Both the position numbers and the translations under genes were made by a program. A model generated the notes under the pieces. It made no database searches, was not told the origin of the DNA, and worked only from the letters and a program-made list of their open reading frames with translations. A DNA stretch of 64,000 nt. It comes from Phoenix dactylifera (taxonomy: Eukaryota > Streptophyta > Magnoliopsida > Arecales > Arecaceae). This document shows, in pieces, positions 41,001 through 53,318 of this stretch (its first letter is position 1; each line of letters opens with the position of its first letter). Location of the stretch: positions 2,558,938-2,622,937 of the forward strand of contig NC_052399.1 of assembly GCF_009389715.1 (NCBI RefSeq), given 5' to 3'.

Positions 41001-41226
41001 AGGCAAATTTTCGTGGAAGGACAGGATACTGGCATTCATTTTTGAGTGTGTTCGTATAAAGGTTGGACCATTTGGTCCTTTGCAAATTAGTCTGGGAGGA
41101 GGAGAGAGGGAGCCTAGCACCAAGGATCCCTTCTTCATCTGGTTTTATGTAGACGAGGAAATTGCTGTTGCTCAAGGCAGAGGTGGAGGCATTGCATTCT
41201 GGTGTCGATGTCGCCGTGTCACATAA
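38003..41226 (+). CDS. plastid fibrillin/PAP-like protein, 4 exons
   Basis: Exons 38003-38206, 38282-38464, 38550-38609 and 40945-41226 join in phase 0 with GT/AG borders into 729 nt (242 aa). The first ~50 residues (MAFFSISPPSPSLSLLATKR..., rich in Ser/Pro/Arg, no acidic residues early) look like a chloroplast transit peptide. The middle helix-rich part includes ESVKVLKAAAKTRRVPAAEV. The C-terminal half (GRTWMLIFTAQGKLEKGRYF, IENGVYLGPIGCLTFEG, then FIWFYVDEEIAVAQGRGG) follows the beta-barrel pattern of plastid-lipid-associated proteins, whose last strand typically reads YLDEDLRIxRG. These proteins bind lipophilic compounds at plastoglobules or thylakoids. The family call is inference from this pattern; the gene itself is well supported by splice continuity. 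Intron 3 (2.3 kb) contains a LINE remnant. Confidence 0.82.
38969..39400 (-). mobile_element. LINE RNase H fragment in intron 3
   Basis: On the minus strand the segment near 39130-39060 reads HVHRE and, after a small frameshift, ANQDADWLFEQA, the C-terminal RNase H motif. Upstream, VEPWGIIWKLKVLAKNK matches the AELxxxxxGL helix. The T-run at 38969-38978 is the poly-A tail. Strongly decayed and 5'-truncated, and opposite in orientation to the host gene. Confidence 0.65.
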
Positions 41227-42523
41227 TTCCTACAAAAAAATTCAATTAAATTCTCATGGTGAGGACATCACGTAGTGCTTGTATATTGGTTTTATTCAGA
41301 GCCTTGTGTGAAAAATGACAAAGGACCTCAGTGGTGTATTGCAATATAGATATGAGAAGGGATAAGTAAAGGTGCTTTATCCAAATGTAGTTCCACCTCC
41401 ATCCTTTCACAAGACATGAGGCATCTGTCCTGTTCTTTATCCTTGTTTTTTCCTTGTGATGTATCAACTTTTCAGCAAACTTTTAATTCTCAAGCAACTT
41501 AGCATTACATACTTTAAATAGAATTAATTCATGTGCATTAATTCAAATTCCTCTTTTGTTTGTACTCATGCATGTCTGAAAATCATTATTATCTGCCCTC
41601 ATGCACCTTCCATTGGCAATATCTACACTGAATTGGGTGCCTGCATGCTTCTAGCGGACCGTATATCTTGATTCCAGATTATGTGTTTGAGATGTATGTT
41701 TGCAAGATATCTCTGCATGGATTTATTGTGCATCTGTATGACATGCATAATGCATAAATATGTAGAAAAGGTACCCAATGCGAGTAATTAGATTAGATGT
41801 CCTTGATCCCAACACATGTATACATTTGGACATCTGTTCGCTAGTACCCATAATGAGGGTGCTGAGGGAGGAGGGAGGAGGGACGGACAGACAGACGACA
41901 TGGCTTCACTGCAGTGTTGATATGAGGAAATTACAATAAAGCACTGTTTTGAACCAAGATACCAAATTATCTGACCCTTCTCTTACAGAATCTAGTTTAC
42001 TTAAACCAAGGGCTTTGATTAGTGAATTAAAATGCCAAACCTAAATGATAAAACCAAAGAGCTTTTTGACTACTTTCACGAGTGCATTTATGCAGCCTGA
42101 TTAACATCCAAAGACAAACTACTAAGAATATAATTAACATGTCATAAAGCCTTAGATCAAATGAAAAATGCATAATGGATCACAGTTATTGGCAGTAGAA
42201 GGCTAGTTTCATCTTTAGTGGTAGAATTAGTTTCGCATGCTGCAGATTGAAATTTTCTTGGCTACTGAGGTAATCTAACATTCAGATAATATTAATGCAC
42301 AAATAATGTGACTTAGGACTTCTTGGACATTGTTAGGCATTAACTACTTGTATAATCGACCAGTTCAATAATTTAATGGTTACAGCCCAGCTTATTCTAC
42401 TCCATGCAGTAAATCACAAAGTTTAATGGACCATACACGAGAGATAACTGATTGCTCACTTGCAGAATTTAAAGTAATGAAAAATATCCATTGTTAATTT
42501 GCTTCCATTATCTAAAGTAAATG
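41227..42523. other. spacer between the convergent fibrillin-like and MATE genes
   Basis: About 1.3 kb containing the 3' UTRs of both convergent genes. The part from about 42387 to 42523 is also present at 57248, as part of the MATE 3' duplication. No other feature seen. Confidence 0.5.
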
Positions 42524-45500
42524 TCAAGCAGGCAAGGAAACCCCGTCCATGGGGATCATGGTGCTATTCACTCTATCTCCGGCTTTTCTAGCCTGAAAAA
42601 AAAAGTACAACAAACTTAGATGCTGCTAATGAAAATAACATGCAGAATAAAACTGTAAGAGGATCGAGACGGAGGGGAAAAAAAGTGACACTGATAGAAT
42701 TCTAGCCATTTCTAGGAACAAATATCTAGAAACATTCATGTAGAATAGCAGGCTATATTTCAACATTAGTTAATTTCATCACATATATATATGCATCTTT
42801 TAGCTCAACATACAACTTCAAAATTTTTCTTCTTCCCCCCTTGTTGAATGCATGCATTTGAATTCCATTCAAAATTAGCTAAAACTAAGCATCTCCATGT
42901 AAAGTTAGTGCAGCAAAGAAACTTACTTCCTTCTCCCAATTGGTAAATATCATAATGAGTCCATAGAAAAGGTCTTGAACGAAAAGAGCACATATTATTC
43001 CGATCCAAAGGCCCTGTTCATCACAATTGTGAATATCATGATTTTGTATACACCCCATCTTCTGACACTAACTGCATGGGAAATAAAAAAACAATAATAA
43101 CAACTAAATTGAAGGAGATCCACCTTCCCCCCCATATGAACCACAAAAGCTAAAAGAACAGAAGTAGGGATGCCCACAATATAGAAAGCTCCAAGATTAA
43201 TAACAGCACCAATTTTCTGCCAACCACAGCCTCTGGTAGTACCTAAAAACTCAAATCTTCATCAAAAGAACTGTTTTAAGATGCTCAAAAGATATAGATA
43301 TCTTATAGTGAAGAAATACCAAAAATTTGGACTACTGACTTCTTTAGTAAAAATATATATTAGATGTAAATGTAAGCTAGGCGACATCTAAATGCAAAGT
43401 TCGTACCTGAAAGCACACATTGGGCACCATCAATCAAGTGGCTTAATGCAAGCAATGGCATCATAGATGCCACACTTTTCACAACTTCCTGTTCATTGCT
43501 ATATACTTTTCCCCAAACATTACGCACCAAAATAATAGCTAATCCTGTTATCAAACTTTCTGCAGTGACAAGGCATAACATGACACGTACTGCCAAGCGT
43601 GCAGCCTGTGGATGATTGGCACCCAATTCATTTGATACACGTGTGCTGCAAAGACATATGAGAACACGTAAGGATTTTCCTTCCATAATAATACATGAAA
43701 TAATCAAAGCGACTATTTTCAAGACATAATCAAAACAACCAACCTTATAGCATTACTGAGACCGAGAGAGATCATGAATACAATTGAGGAAGTATTGAGG
43801 CTGAGGACATTGAATACGTTTAGTTTCAAAAATATGTTTAACATTGATATCTATTTAAAATTTGAGTAGTTAGTAATCAGTGGTAGATCTTAAAGTAATC
43901 ATTTTCTATGATACCTTAAAAATAGATAGAAGAAATTCTACACTCACCAAATAGATAGAACCGACGTTTCTAGCTTTGGATTTGGTAAAATCCCAGAAAG
44001 AATTACAAGCATCTCAAATGACCAAAACTCCAAGCTGCCGCAAATCAACAAAGCACTAAAATTAATTGAGGGTAAGCTTCCATGTTGCTCAAAGAACAAT
44101 GATTTTATGTACCAAAAACAAAAAAAGAGCCATGATTTTAATAGGCCTACTGCTAACTTTAAAGAACAATGTTTTCTGCTTTGCAGTCTGAGACATGGAT
44201 TTAAAATACTGAAGGCAGTCTTGAGAAGATAATACTGACTTGATGAGTGCATAAAAAAGAATATCTTATGTTTAGTATAAATGCTTCAGAAGAAAACTTA
44301 CGCTTACCAAATCATAATAGCTGGTGGAATAGCTAGTTTTATGAAGTTGCAAATATTATGCACCACCTTTCTCGAGAAGCCGGTCCAAGTCGTTTGACAG
44401 GCAGGGGATAACCTGATATAAACTGCCAGTAGCATCACATTAAACCCGTAAGATATAGAAATTGCCAAAGCTGCACCTTTGGTGCCGAGGCCGATTTTGA
44501 TCACCAGAGCCCAGCAAAGAAGAATGTGAAGCAAAGCTATGAGCCCTGAGCTTAACATTTGGGGGTAGACGATGTTTTGGTTTTGCAGGAACTTAACATG
44601 GCACTGAAGGAGGCCGTATCCAAAAAGAGCTGGGATCAACCACTGAGCATATAATCCAGCTTCCTTTGATATCTCTGGGTCTTGCCTCAGTGCTATAAGA
44701 ATGTGGCTTGTGTAGTTCCACATGAATGCAATGGGAATGCCTACAAGCATAACAACCAGCATAGCTGCCTGCTTATGTATGCCAAGCATATAATTCTGCT
44801 TTGCTCCAAAAGCTTGGCCACATAAGGTATCAAGCGCACTCACCATTCCAAACTAGTCAATGACAAAGAGGAAGTAGTGGTTAGAATCTCATAAAAAAAA
44901 TCTGCATTGCAGAGTCCATCTGTGAAGGGAGAGGGATGTCTCTCTGTTTATCCTACAAATGTAATTTTTAGATATTCAAGACAATCTCTTTTTGGGTAAC
45001 CATGTAAGAAACTCGGCATGCATTGCATTTTGGAGATAACTAATCTCTCTTTGTGGGATGGTGGTGGATGTTAGGGGGTTAACAACCATAATGAACTAGG
45101 ATGTGAGCTCCGGATCAGTGGTGGCAATGGTGAAAGCAACCCGTAGGTCAAACTAAAAATTAGAAATTCTTCCAAGTATAAATTTTCAGGTTTCTGGGCC
45201 AATTATATAAGGCCTAAAGGATGCTCTGCTATTTGGAACAAAATCTGTATTCAAGGTAAAAAAATTCAATTTCAGTTTTCCTGGCTGGTGGATAATGGTT
45301 TATCCATAAATGTTTGGACCGACCCTTGAATTTCTAACATTCCTTTGGGTCTCTATCCTTCTCTTACAAATACTACATTTGATCTTGACCGTTTCTCTAT
45401 GGCTGATTTTATTGAATCTGCTTCCACTCGGAACAGTGGGCTTTCGGAAAAAAATTTTGTAATGTTGCCAGGATGACCAAGATAACTTCAGTTCCTGTAG

Positions 45501-46377
45501 CGCATGATGATTGGTCCTATAAGCTCGATTGAGCATTTACTAGATCTCAATCTGTTTTAACTAAGGATTTTGGTCATGTAATCCAAGGGAAGGTGTTCAC
45601 TTCTTCTGCTGCTCGGTTTACATGGCTTTGGAGGTTGACTGTACCAATAAGGGTTAAATATTTTTGCTGGAAGCTTCAATGGTTGAAGCTACCTTGCAAA
45701 GACCTATTGGTCAGAAGAGGTAATTTACCTAGTTCATCTATTGATTGTGATATTTGTATCGACTGTGAGGAGGATGATCAACATGCTATTATCAGCTGCA
45801 GTTTTGCCGTCCAGTGTTGGTCACTTTTGGCTGATTCTACTTGTCAGCCTAATTCTTTAGCAAATTCCATGGTGGAGAATTGGTCTCAAGCAGCTACTGC
45901 TTATATGGGTTGACTTAATTGGAATGATAGGAATATGAGAGTGTTTACAACAGCAGCATTCGACACCATTTGCTTTGGTCAGATTCTGTTTGAATTTTCT
46001 GCAAGATATGTTCTCCAACTCTTCGCTTCTTAATTCACAAGTTAAAGACGCTCGATCAAGGATCTGGGGTAGGCATATGCTGTGTTATCAGCAATCTTCA
46101 TCTCAACATTGTATCTCCTGGCTGCCCCCTCCCATAATCCCATTGGAGTCCTTTTGGTGAACTTTGAAGGTGCTGAGGATGGGATTTTGTTAGAAGCCAA
46201 GCCTTTACGACTATGTATATCTTTGTTATGCTCTAGTTTTTCTTCTTATGCTTAGAGGTTGTATACTAGACTTGTTGAACTGTAACATTCTGTAATTTGA
46301 TGTTATCATGCTCCCTTGAGCTTTCACCAAAATATATATATATAAGAAAAAAATTCAGATTGTTCAAGTAAACAAGA

Positions 46378-46423
<46 letters not shown>

Positions 46424-49400
46424 AAAAGGTGAGCAAAAAATATTATATAGAATTTATAACAATCTAGAATCTCATCCAAAAAAGCTAGCCAGAAAGTGTT
46501 ATTTGGGTTCATTGGTCCTATATAAGTAAGTACCCAAGGGCTACCCAGTGCGTACGTTATATGGGATTAAACACATGCTCGCACGGTCCTCACAAACTTC
46601 CCCATTTAAATTCTGACATCTTCACTAATTTAAAGGTTCAAATCTATTCAAATTTAATTACAAATGCCACGATCAACTCGTGGTAAGCCAAAATGGGGCT
46701 ATGCTATATTATCCCCTTATCCATATAAGCCATATGTTGTATCCGCTCTGATACCATTTGTAACAATTCAGAATTTTACCTAAAAAGACTAGTCAAAAAG
46801 TATTATTTGTATTCAATAGCGTTATATAGGTATCTAAGGTCTATCTAGTGTATGGTCAATGTAAGACTAAATACATACCTACATGGGTCCTCACAACTCA
46901 CTGCATAGGTCCGCTTTAAATGGATGGGACCTAGCTTTCACAGCTTGAACCATTTCGAGGCCATTCACAGCACCCAACTCGACAACCATCACTTTCTATT
47001 ATCATTAGTTTGTTAACTTAGGCCAGTCCTCCTCCCAATAGCTTAAGCTTTTGGCCTCTTTATTGAGGGATAGCAGGATTGAGGAGGATTGGTTGGGTCA
47101 AGTAGGACCCGGGCCATGGATGGGCCCTCCTTTCTTAAGTAGGAGCCAATAATGATAAAGATGTCACAAGATTGAGTGGGAGAGATTGTCATAGTCCCAC
47201 ATTGACTAATCAAAGGGGTGCCTCATAGGTTTATTAGCCTAGGCTTATCCTGCTCCCAACGGTTTAAGCTTTTAGGCGATGAGTCCATGACAAGTTATAG
47301 GCAGTTTGATCATTTTAAAGAAATAAGAAAGATTTTCAAAGAAAGTGACATCCATGACCGTCCTAAATGGTGTAGATTGCTTCTTTTCCAATGCCTACTT
47401 TTTGGCAGGGTTGCATTCGAATATGAAATTTCCTCCCAGACCTATGTCATGATTGTTTGACGAAAAAAGCTCTGATCCCAGTTTGGGACTTCCTCTTCAT
47501 GCGACTCCCGCGAAGCGAATGAAGGGAAGCTCCCTGAGCTCTCTCCTTTATCAGTTGTTGATGGAAGCTTGCCCCCCCGGGCCTGGAGCCTTGCCCACCC
47601 GAATGTGAAGGACGTTTTTCTTTAGGACCGGCTATAGTATAGATATAGGTTCTCGGCTAAAGCTAGCTCGGGCTCCTTCTCGCCTATACGGAATCTTGGG
47701 AGGGACACTTTCCAATATTTTCGGAGATCCACGGAAGATGCCATAATGCCTTTCAAATCCTCCTAGCTTCATGTATGGGGAATATACAATTCACATGTAG
47801 CATGAACTCATCCCATTTGGGATATAAAATATTAAGCATGGCACAACCGTCGTCACCTTGCCGTCCCTACTTGGGTTACAAGCCTACACTATCGAGCTCG
47901 GTGTATATTTAGTTCCACATCAGCTATGCACTGCATAGATCTTAGGTATTTATACAGACCAAAGAATCCAAATAATATATTCCGGCTAGTTTTTTTTAGT
48001 GAGGTCTTAAATTGTTACAAATAATATCAGAGCAGATCCAACCTATCCCCATATGGACTGGGGACACTGCTGCATGAGCTCATTTAGACAGACCACGAGC
48101 TAATCAAGGTATTTATGATTGAATGATTGGATTTGAACAGGTTTGGATCTTTAGCCTGGTGAGGATACTATATATGGCTTATATGGAAAGAGCATATGAC
48201 GACTAATGCGGGTATATGTTTAGTCCCACATCAGCTGTACACTATAGGTTTATCTTGGAAACTTATTTGAGGTCAAGAAATTTAAATAATACATTTCGGC
48301 TAATCTTTTTCGGTATAGTTCTGAATTACAAAATTAATATGCAATCTAGTCGAGAGAAATCCTGAATTTCTTAGGTGACAAGTAAATTTCTATTTTTAAA
48401 TTAGGATGGACCCCAAAGAATAAGAAACCATGTGTAATTACACCGTCAATACAAACAGAAGGGTGGAGAATAAGGACAGACAAATTCAAAGGATGGTAAA
48501 GTTATGTTGGTCATGTAAGACGAATTTTCTATTTAAGGATGATATCTAGTGGGCAAGTTCCAATTTAAAGGGTCCTTCCACATTGACAAAAGGTTGATGC
48601 ACATATAATATTTTGGTGTGCTGCACCACTGCGACAACATCAGGCGCTGATAATGAAGCATATATCAAAAACTGATGGCTAGTGACAACTTGGTCTTGTA
48701 AAGTTAACCATGTTGTTGTAGGGAAAAGAAGAACACTGATGGGTTTTATTTGAGTTTCAAAACTGAAAAAAAAATTGTCTTTATCAGTTCAGCTAATTAG
48801 GTGCCTATATGATTTTAGTTGTTCATTCTTTAGATAGAACTCAATCAATGAAATATCTTAAATTTCCAAATTAATGAAACAAATCAAAATGCTCTCATCC
48901 CTGATGCATCGCATATAAGTGAACTAAAGAACTCAGGGTGATGAGATTTTAGCATTACAATCTTTCATAATTAATTAGTTGATGAATAAGCTAGAAAACC
49001 CAAGGACAATTTAGAATTTAACTTCTTTCTATTGCGAAATATTAAGTTAATAAAAAAATACCAAAATGGTTAATCGATGAAGTAGTTGGTTTTACAAAGT
49101 AAAATCCTCAGGGACAAACCACGCACAGAATCTCAGAGGAGATTAAAACTTGTGGCTGCATATATATCATCAGATTAATATCTAAACCTTCAAAAGGAAA
49201 TAATTAGTGTTTTATGGACTAAATCTTTTCATAGATATTTTGAACCGAATTAAGTAGCCTGAGTTTATGCATATCGAGTTGGATTGATTAATTGACGGGG
49301 ACATAATGAAACATATTAAACAGAAGTCATTTGCTGGATTATTTCCAATGAGTTTCTCAAAGATTGTTGAAGGCCAAGAGAAGCCATTTCCATTTTGATG

Positions 49401-49900
49401 TAATGGAAATGACAGTGACGCTCTTCCTCAAATAAATGTTTCAAGAATCACAAGCAAAAGGTCGAACATTAGAAATGGCAAACAAATATGAAATGGAATA
49501 CGAAAATTCATCATAAAATGTATGTAGACATGCAGCAATGTGGTGATACGTGTAGCCCAATCATGGTTACCCAAAGAACATTCTCCTATCAAAGAAGTGC
49601 AGTTTGAGTCCCTTTCTTACCAATCGGATAGAACAAAGCCAATGCTATGATAGATAAAATAGAAATCTTTCAAGAGAGGGAGGGAGGGAGGGAGGGAGTC
49701 CCATATACCATGAGGCAGAATCCAGTAACCGAAGTGAAAGAAGCAGCCATGGAGGTACCGGCGAGGGGCAGCTCCCCAAGATGGCCTACAAACATCACTG
49801 ATATCGCTTGAAGAACGTACTGCATGAGGTTGGTCCCAATGAGAGGTCCTGCCAACGATAGTTGCTTCGTCAATTCTGCCACCACCTCTTCCCTCCCCAT
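42524..49900 (-). CDS. MATE efflux transporter (DETOXIFICATION type), 8 exons
   Basis: Exons (minus strand): 49900-49709, 44852-44308, 44034-43948, 43800-43744, 43645-43407, 43242-43124, 43013-42927 and 42592-42524. Borders are GT/AG and phases join to 1,395 nt (464 aa), usual for plant MATE proteins. The product is a polytopic antiporter expected to have 12 membrane segments in two MatE domains, moving organic substrates in exchange for protons. Family motifs include [16 protein letters not shown] in exon 1, [15 protein letters not shown] in exon 2, CLEFWSFEM across exons 2/3, and [17 protein letters not shown] at the exon 4/5 junction. The sequence matches the DTX detoxification clade rather than the citrate-exporting FRD/AACT clade. 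The ATG at 49900 begins the family-typical MGREEVV...LAGPLIG start. Intron 1 (4.9 kb) holds a LINE remnant and TRIM-like elements, and the region just upstream is a five-unit tandem repeat. Substrate is unknown. Confidence 0.95.
45190..46352 (+). mobile_element. LINE 3' remnant with zf-RVT domain in MATE intron 1
   Basis: The frame around 45275-45360 reads [11 protein letters not shown] then a stop, the pre-zinc motif of plant LINEs. 45593-45913 encodes a zf-RVT domain ([20 protein letters not shown], then [18 protein letters not shown]). The 3' UTR-like stretch ends at an AT/A-rich tail near 46330-46352. Several stops and frameshifts make it non-functional. It is antisense to the MATE gene and belongs to a different LINE family from the element at 58582. 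Confidence 0.8.
46381..46420. repeat. (TA)20 microsatellite
   Basis: Forty bases of perfect TA between the LINE remnant and the first TRIM-like element. Confidence 0.95.
46455..46895 (-). mobile_element. TRIM-like miniature LTR element
   Basis: Two ~140-bp direct repeats, 46455-46594 and 46759-46895, share ordered words (GTGTTATTTG/GTATTATTTG, GGTCCTCACAA). Read on the minus strand, each starts TGTGAGGACC; the right copy ends TTGTTACA and the left copy TTGTTATA. Next to the right copy is a perfect Met-tRNA primer site TGGTATCAGAGC (complement at 46745-46756), and a GGGGAAG purine run precedes the left copy. The interior is only ~165 bp with no coding capacity. No clear target duplication remains, which suggests an old insertion. 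Confidence 0.78.
47460..47720. other. compositionally distinct patch, possibly organelle-derived
   Basis: A GC-richer island inside AT-rich repeat sequence, with words such as GAAGCTCCCTGAGCTCTC and GCCCCCCCGGGCCTGGAGCC. The style recalls plant mitochondrial intergenic DNA, but I have no motif that proves this. It contains no long open frame. Confidence 0.25.
47902..48330 (+). mobile_element. second TRIM-like element, opposite orientation
   Basis: Direct repeats 47902-48019 and about 48211-48330 share CCACATCAGCT, CCAAATAATA/TTTAAATAATA, CGGCTA and end in TTGTTACA/GAATTACA. Just inside the first is TAATATCAGAGC (48022-48033), the Met-tRNA primer site with two changes. The interior is ~190 bp and non-coding. 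It is the same kind of element as the one at 46455 but reads on the + strand. Confidence 0.65.
48331..49616. other. remaining MATE intron 1 sequence
   Basis: AT-rich, about 1.3 kb, with no recognisable coding frame or bounded repeat. It ends just before a GGGA run at 49676-49698 that abuts the exon 1 splice donor. Confidence 0.4.
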
Positions 49901-49952
49901 TGTTGCCTTCTATCCCCGCTCCACCACCCTCCTCCAAACTCTCACCAAAGCT

Positions 49953-49977
49953 AGAGAGAGAGAGAGAGAGAGAGAGG
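49953..49977. repeat. (GA)n run in the MATE 5' UTR
   Basis: About 25 bases of AG repeats 50 bp upstream of the MATE start codon. In the sense of the gene this is a (CT)n pyrimidine patch, a common feature of plant core promoters and 5' UTRs. Confidence 0.9.
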
Positions 49978-50056
49978 GCACCCTCAAAAATCTCACCAAA
50001 GCGAGGGGGCGGGGGGGTTGTAACCAAGAGGACTTTTGGTTGGGCTTGGACACGAG

Positions 50057-50445
50057 TAGAGCTGATCACGAGTCTTCTGGCCCGCCCAGCCCGTCCAGCC
50101 CGGCCCAAAATTTTTCGGGCTTGGGCATTAAAAAAAGGCCCATGGGTCGGGCCTGGGCAAGAAAAACGGCTTGACCAAAAAAATCGGGCTGGGCCTGGTC
50201 GGGCCATTCTGGCCAATTTTCTGATTCCAAACAAAAAAAAATCGGGCTTGTCGGGTCGGGCCTATCGGGTCGGGTCGGGCTAGACGGGCCTAGAACCAGA
50301 TTTATAAAGTCGGATCGGGTTTGGACAAAAATTTAAGCCCGACAGTCGGGCCGGGCCGGGCCGGGCCTGGGCATAGCCATCGGGCGTAATTTCTGCTGTA
50401 GAGCCCGACCCGAGCTCGGCCCGGCCCGGATTTTGATCAGCTCTA
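50057..50445. mobile_element. hAT-type MITE, array copy 1
   Basis: Ends TAGAGCTGATCAC and TGATCAGCTCTA. The exact 8-bp duplication GACACGAG is at 50049-50056 and 50446-50453. The ends and CGGGCC-rich flanks match the 1.7-kb hAT element at 12381-14097, of which this is an internally deleted relative. Longest copy (389 bp). Confidence 0.92.
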
Positions 50446-50882
50446 GACACGAGTCAAGGAGCATGCAAGGACTGGAACAAAAACTTCAACCACAGAGTTG
50501 AGCAAAAGGCGTGTCAGTAGACGGCAGAGGCTGTGCCTGTTGGAAAAAACTTAAATGCGCACGCGGCATGAACGCAAGGACTGGAACAAAAACTTTAACC
50601 ACAGAGCTAAGCAAAAGGCGTGTCAGTAGACGGCAGAGGCTGCGCCTGTTGGAAAAAACTTAAATGTGCACGCGGCCAAATCTCGGGCCGCGTGCGCGTT
50701 TGAGAAAAAGGAAACTCCAGCAGGCTTCCGCGTTTAAAATCGGGTTATTTGGATTTGAGCCGGGGACCATGCGCCTCGTGGCTCTAATTGGCCGGTCATG
50801 CACGTGCGCATTTGAGAACAGCGTTTCACTTGGGGGGGGTGGGTCGTAACCAAAAGGACTTTTGGTTGGGCTTGGACACGAG

Positions 50883-51252
50883 TAGAGCTGATCACGAGCC
50901 TTCTGGCCCGTCCAGCCCAGCCCAGAATTTTCGGGCTTGGGCATTAAAAAAAGGCCCATGGGTCGGGCCTGGGCAAGAAAAGCGGCCCGACCAAAAAAAT
51001 CGGGCCGGGCCTGGTCGGGCCATTCTGGCCAATTTCCTGATTCCAAACAAAGAAAAAATCGGGCTTGTCGGGTCGGGCCTATCGGGTCGGGCCGGGCTAG
51101 ACGGGCCTAGAACCAGATTTATAAAGTCGGGTCGGGTTTGGACAAAAATTTAAGCCCGATAGTCGGGCCGGGCCGGGGCATAGCCATCGGGCCTAATTTC
51201 TGCTGTAGAGCTCGGCCCGAGCTCGGCCCGGCCCGGATTTTGATCAGCTCGA
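50883..51252. mobile_element. hAT-type MITE, array copy 2
   Basis: 370 bp. The right end reads TGATCAGCTCGA, one base different from copy 1. Flanked by GACACGAG on both sides. Confidence 0.9.
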
Positions 51253-51689
51253 GACACGAGTCAAGGAGCATGCAAGGACTGGAACAAAAACTTCAACCAC
51301 AGAGTTGAGCAAAAGGCGTGTCAGTAGACGGCAGAGGCTGTGCCTATTGGGAAAAACTTAAATGCGCACGCGGCCCGAATGCAAGGACTGGAACAAAAAC
51401 TTCAACCACAGAGCTGAGCAAAAGGCGTGTCAGTAGACGGCAGAGGCTGCACCTGTTGGGAAAAACTTAAATGCGCACGCGGCCAAATCTCGGGCCGCAT
51501 GCGCGTTTGAGAAAAAGGAAACTCCAGCAGGCTTCCGCGTTTAAAATCGGGTTATTTGGATTTGAGCCGGGGACCATGCGCCTCGTGGCTCTAATTGGCC
51601 GGTCATGCACGTGCGCATTTGAGAACAGCGTTTCACTGGGGGGGGGGGGGTCGTAACCAAAAGGACTTTTGGTTGGGCTTGGACACGAG

Positions 51690-52069
51690 TAGAGCTGATC
51701 ACGAGCCTTCTGGCCCGCCCAGCCCGTCCAGCCCGGCCCGGAATTTTTCGGGCTTGGGCATTAAAAAAAGGCCCATGGGTCGGGCTTGGGCAAGAAAAGC
51801 GGCCCGACCAAAAAAATCGGGCCGGGCCTGGTCGGGCCATTCTGGCCAATTTCCTGATTCCAAACAAAGAAAAAATCGGGCTTGTCGGGTCGGGCCTATC
51901 GGGTCGGGCCGGGCTAGACGGGCCTAGAACCAGATTTATAAAGTCGGGTCGGATTTGGACAAAAATTTAAGCCCGACAGTCGGGCCGGGCCGGGGCATAG
52001 CCATCGGGCCTAATTTCTGCTGTAGAGCTCGGCCCGAGCTCGGCCCGGCCCGGATTTTGATCAGCTCGA
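51690..52069. mobile_element. hAT-type MITE, array copy 3
   Basis: 380 bp. Right end TGATCAGCTCGA. The right flank is GACATGAG, a one-base change from the ancestral GACACGAG. Confidence 0.9.
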
Positions 52070-52503
52070 GACATGAGTCAAGGAGCATGCAAGGACTGGA
52101 ACAAAAACTTCAACCACAGAGTTGAGAAAAGGGGTGTCAGTAGACGGCAGAGGCTGTGCCTGTTGGGAAAAACTTAAATGCGCACGCGGTCCGAATACAA
52201 GGACTGGAACAAAAACTTCAACCACAGAGCTGAGCAAAAGGCGTGTCAGTAGACGGCAGAGGCTGCACCTGTTGGGAAAAACTTAAATGCGCACGCGGCC
52301 AAATCTCGGGCCGCATGCGCGTTTGAGAAAAAGGAAACTCCAGCAGGCTTCCGCGTTTAAAATCGGGTTATTTGGATTTGAGCCGGGGGCCATGCGCCTC
52401 GTGGCTCTAATTGGCCGGTCATGCACGTGCGCGTTTGAGAACAGCGTTTCACTGGGGGGGGGGGTTGTAACCAAGAGGACTTTTGGTTGGGCTTGGACAC
52501 GAG

Positions 52504-52882
52504 TAGAGCTGATCACGAGCCTTCTGGCCCGCCCAGCCCGTCCAGCCCGGCCCGGAATTTTCGGGCTTGGGCATTAAAAAAAGGCCCATGGGTCGGGCCT
52601 GGGCAAGAAAAGCGGCCCGACCAAAAAAATCGGGCCGGGCCTGGTCGGGCCATTCTGGCCAATTTCCTGATTCCAAACAAAGAAAAAATCGGGCTTGTCG
52701 GGTCGGGCCTATCGGGTCGGGCCGGGCTAGACGGGCCTAGAACCAGATTTATAAAGTCGGGTCGGGTTTGGACAAAAATTTAAGCCCGACAGTCGGGCCG
52801 GGCCGGGGCATAGCCATCGGGCCTAATTTCTGCTGTAGAGCTCGGCCCGAGCTCGGCCCGGCCCGGATTTTGATCACCTCGA
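52504..52882. mobile_element. hAT-type MITE, array copy 4
   Basis: 379 bp. The right end reads TGATCACCTCGA. The right flank GACATGAG is shared with copy 3, which suggests copies 3 and 4 are closest relatives. Confidence 0.9.
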
Positions 52883-53318
52883 GACATGAGTCAAGGAGCA
52901 TGCAAGGACTGGAACAAAAACTTCAACCACAGAGTTGAGCAAAAGGCGTGTCAGTAGACGGCAGAGGCTGTGCCTGTTGGAAAAAACTTAAATGCGCACG
53001 CGGCCCGAATGCAAGGACTGGAACAAAAACTTCAACCACAGAGCTGAGCAAAAGGCGTGTCAGTAGACGGCAGAGGCTGCACCTGTTGGGAAAAACTTAA
53101 ATGCGCATGCGGCCAAATCTCGGGCCGCATGCGCGTTTGAGAAAAAGGAAACTCCAGCAGGCTTCCGCGTTTAAAATCGGGTTATTTGGATTTGAGCCGG
53201 GGACCATGCGCCTCGTGGCTCTAATTGGCCGGTCATGCACGTGCGCGTTTGAGAACAGCGTTTCACTGGGGGGGTTGGGTTGTAACCAAGAGGACTTTTG
53301 GTTGGGCTTGGACACGAG

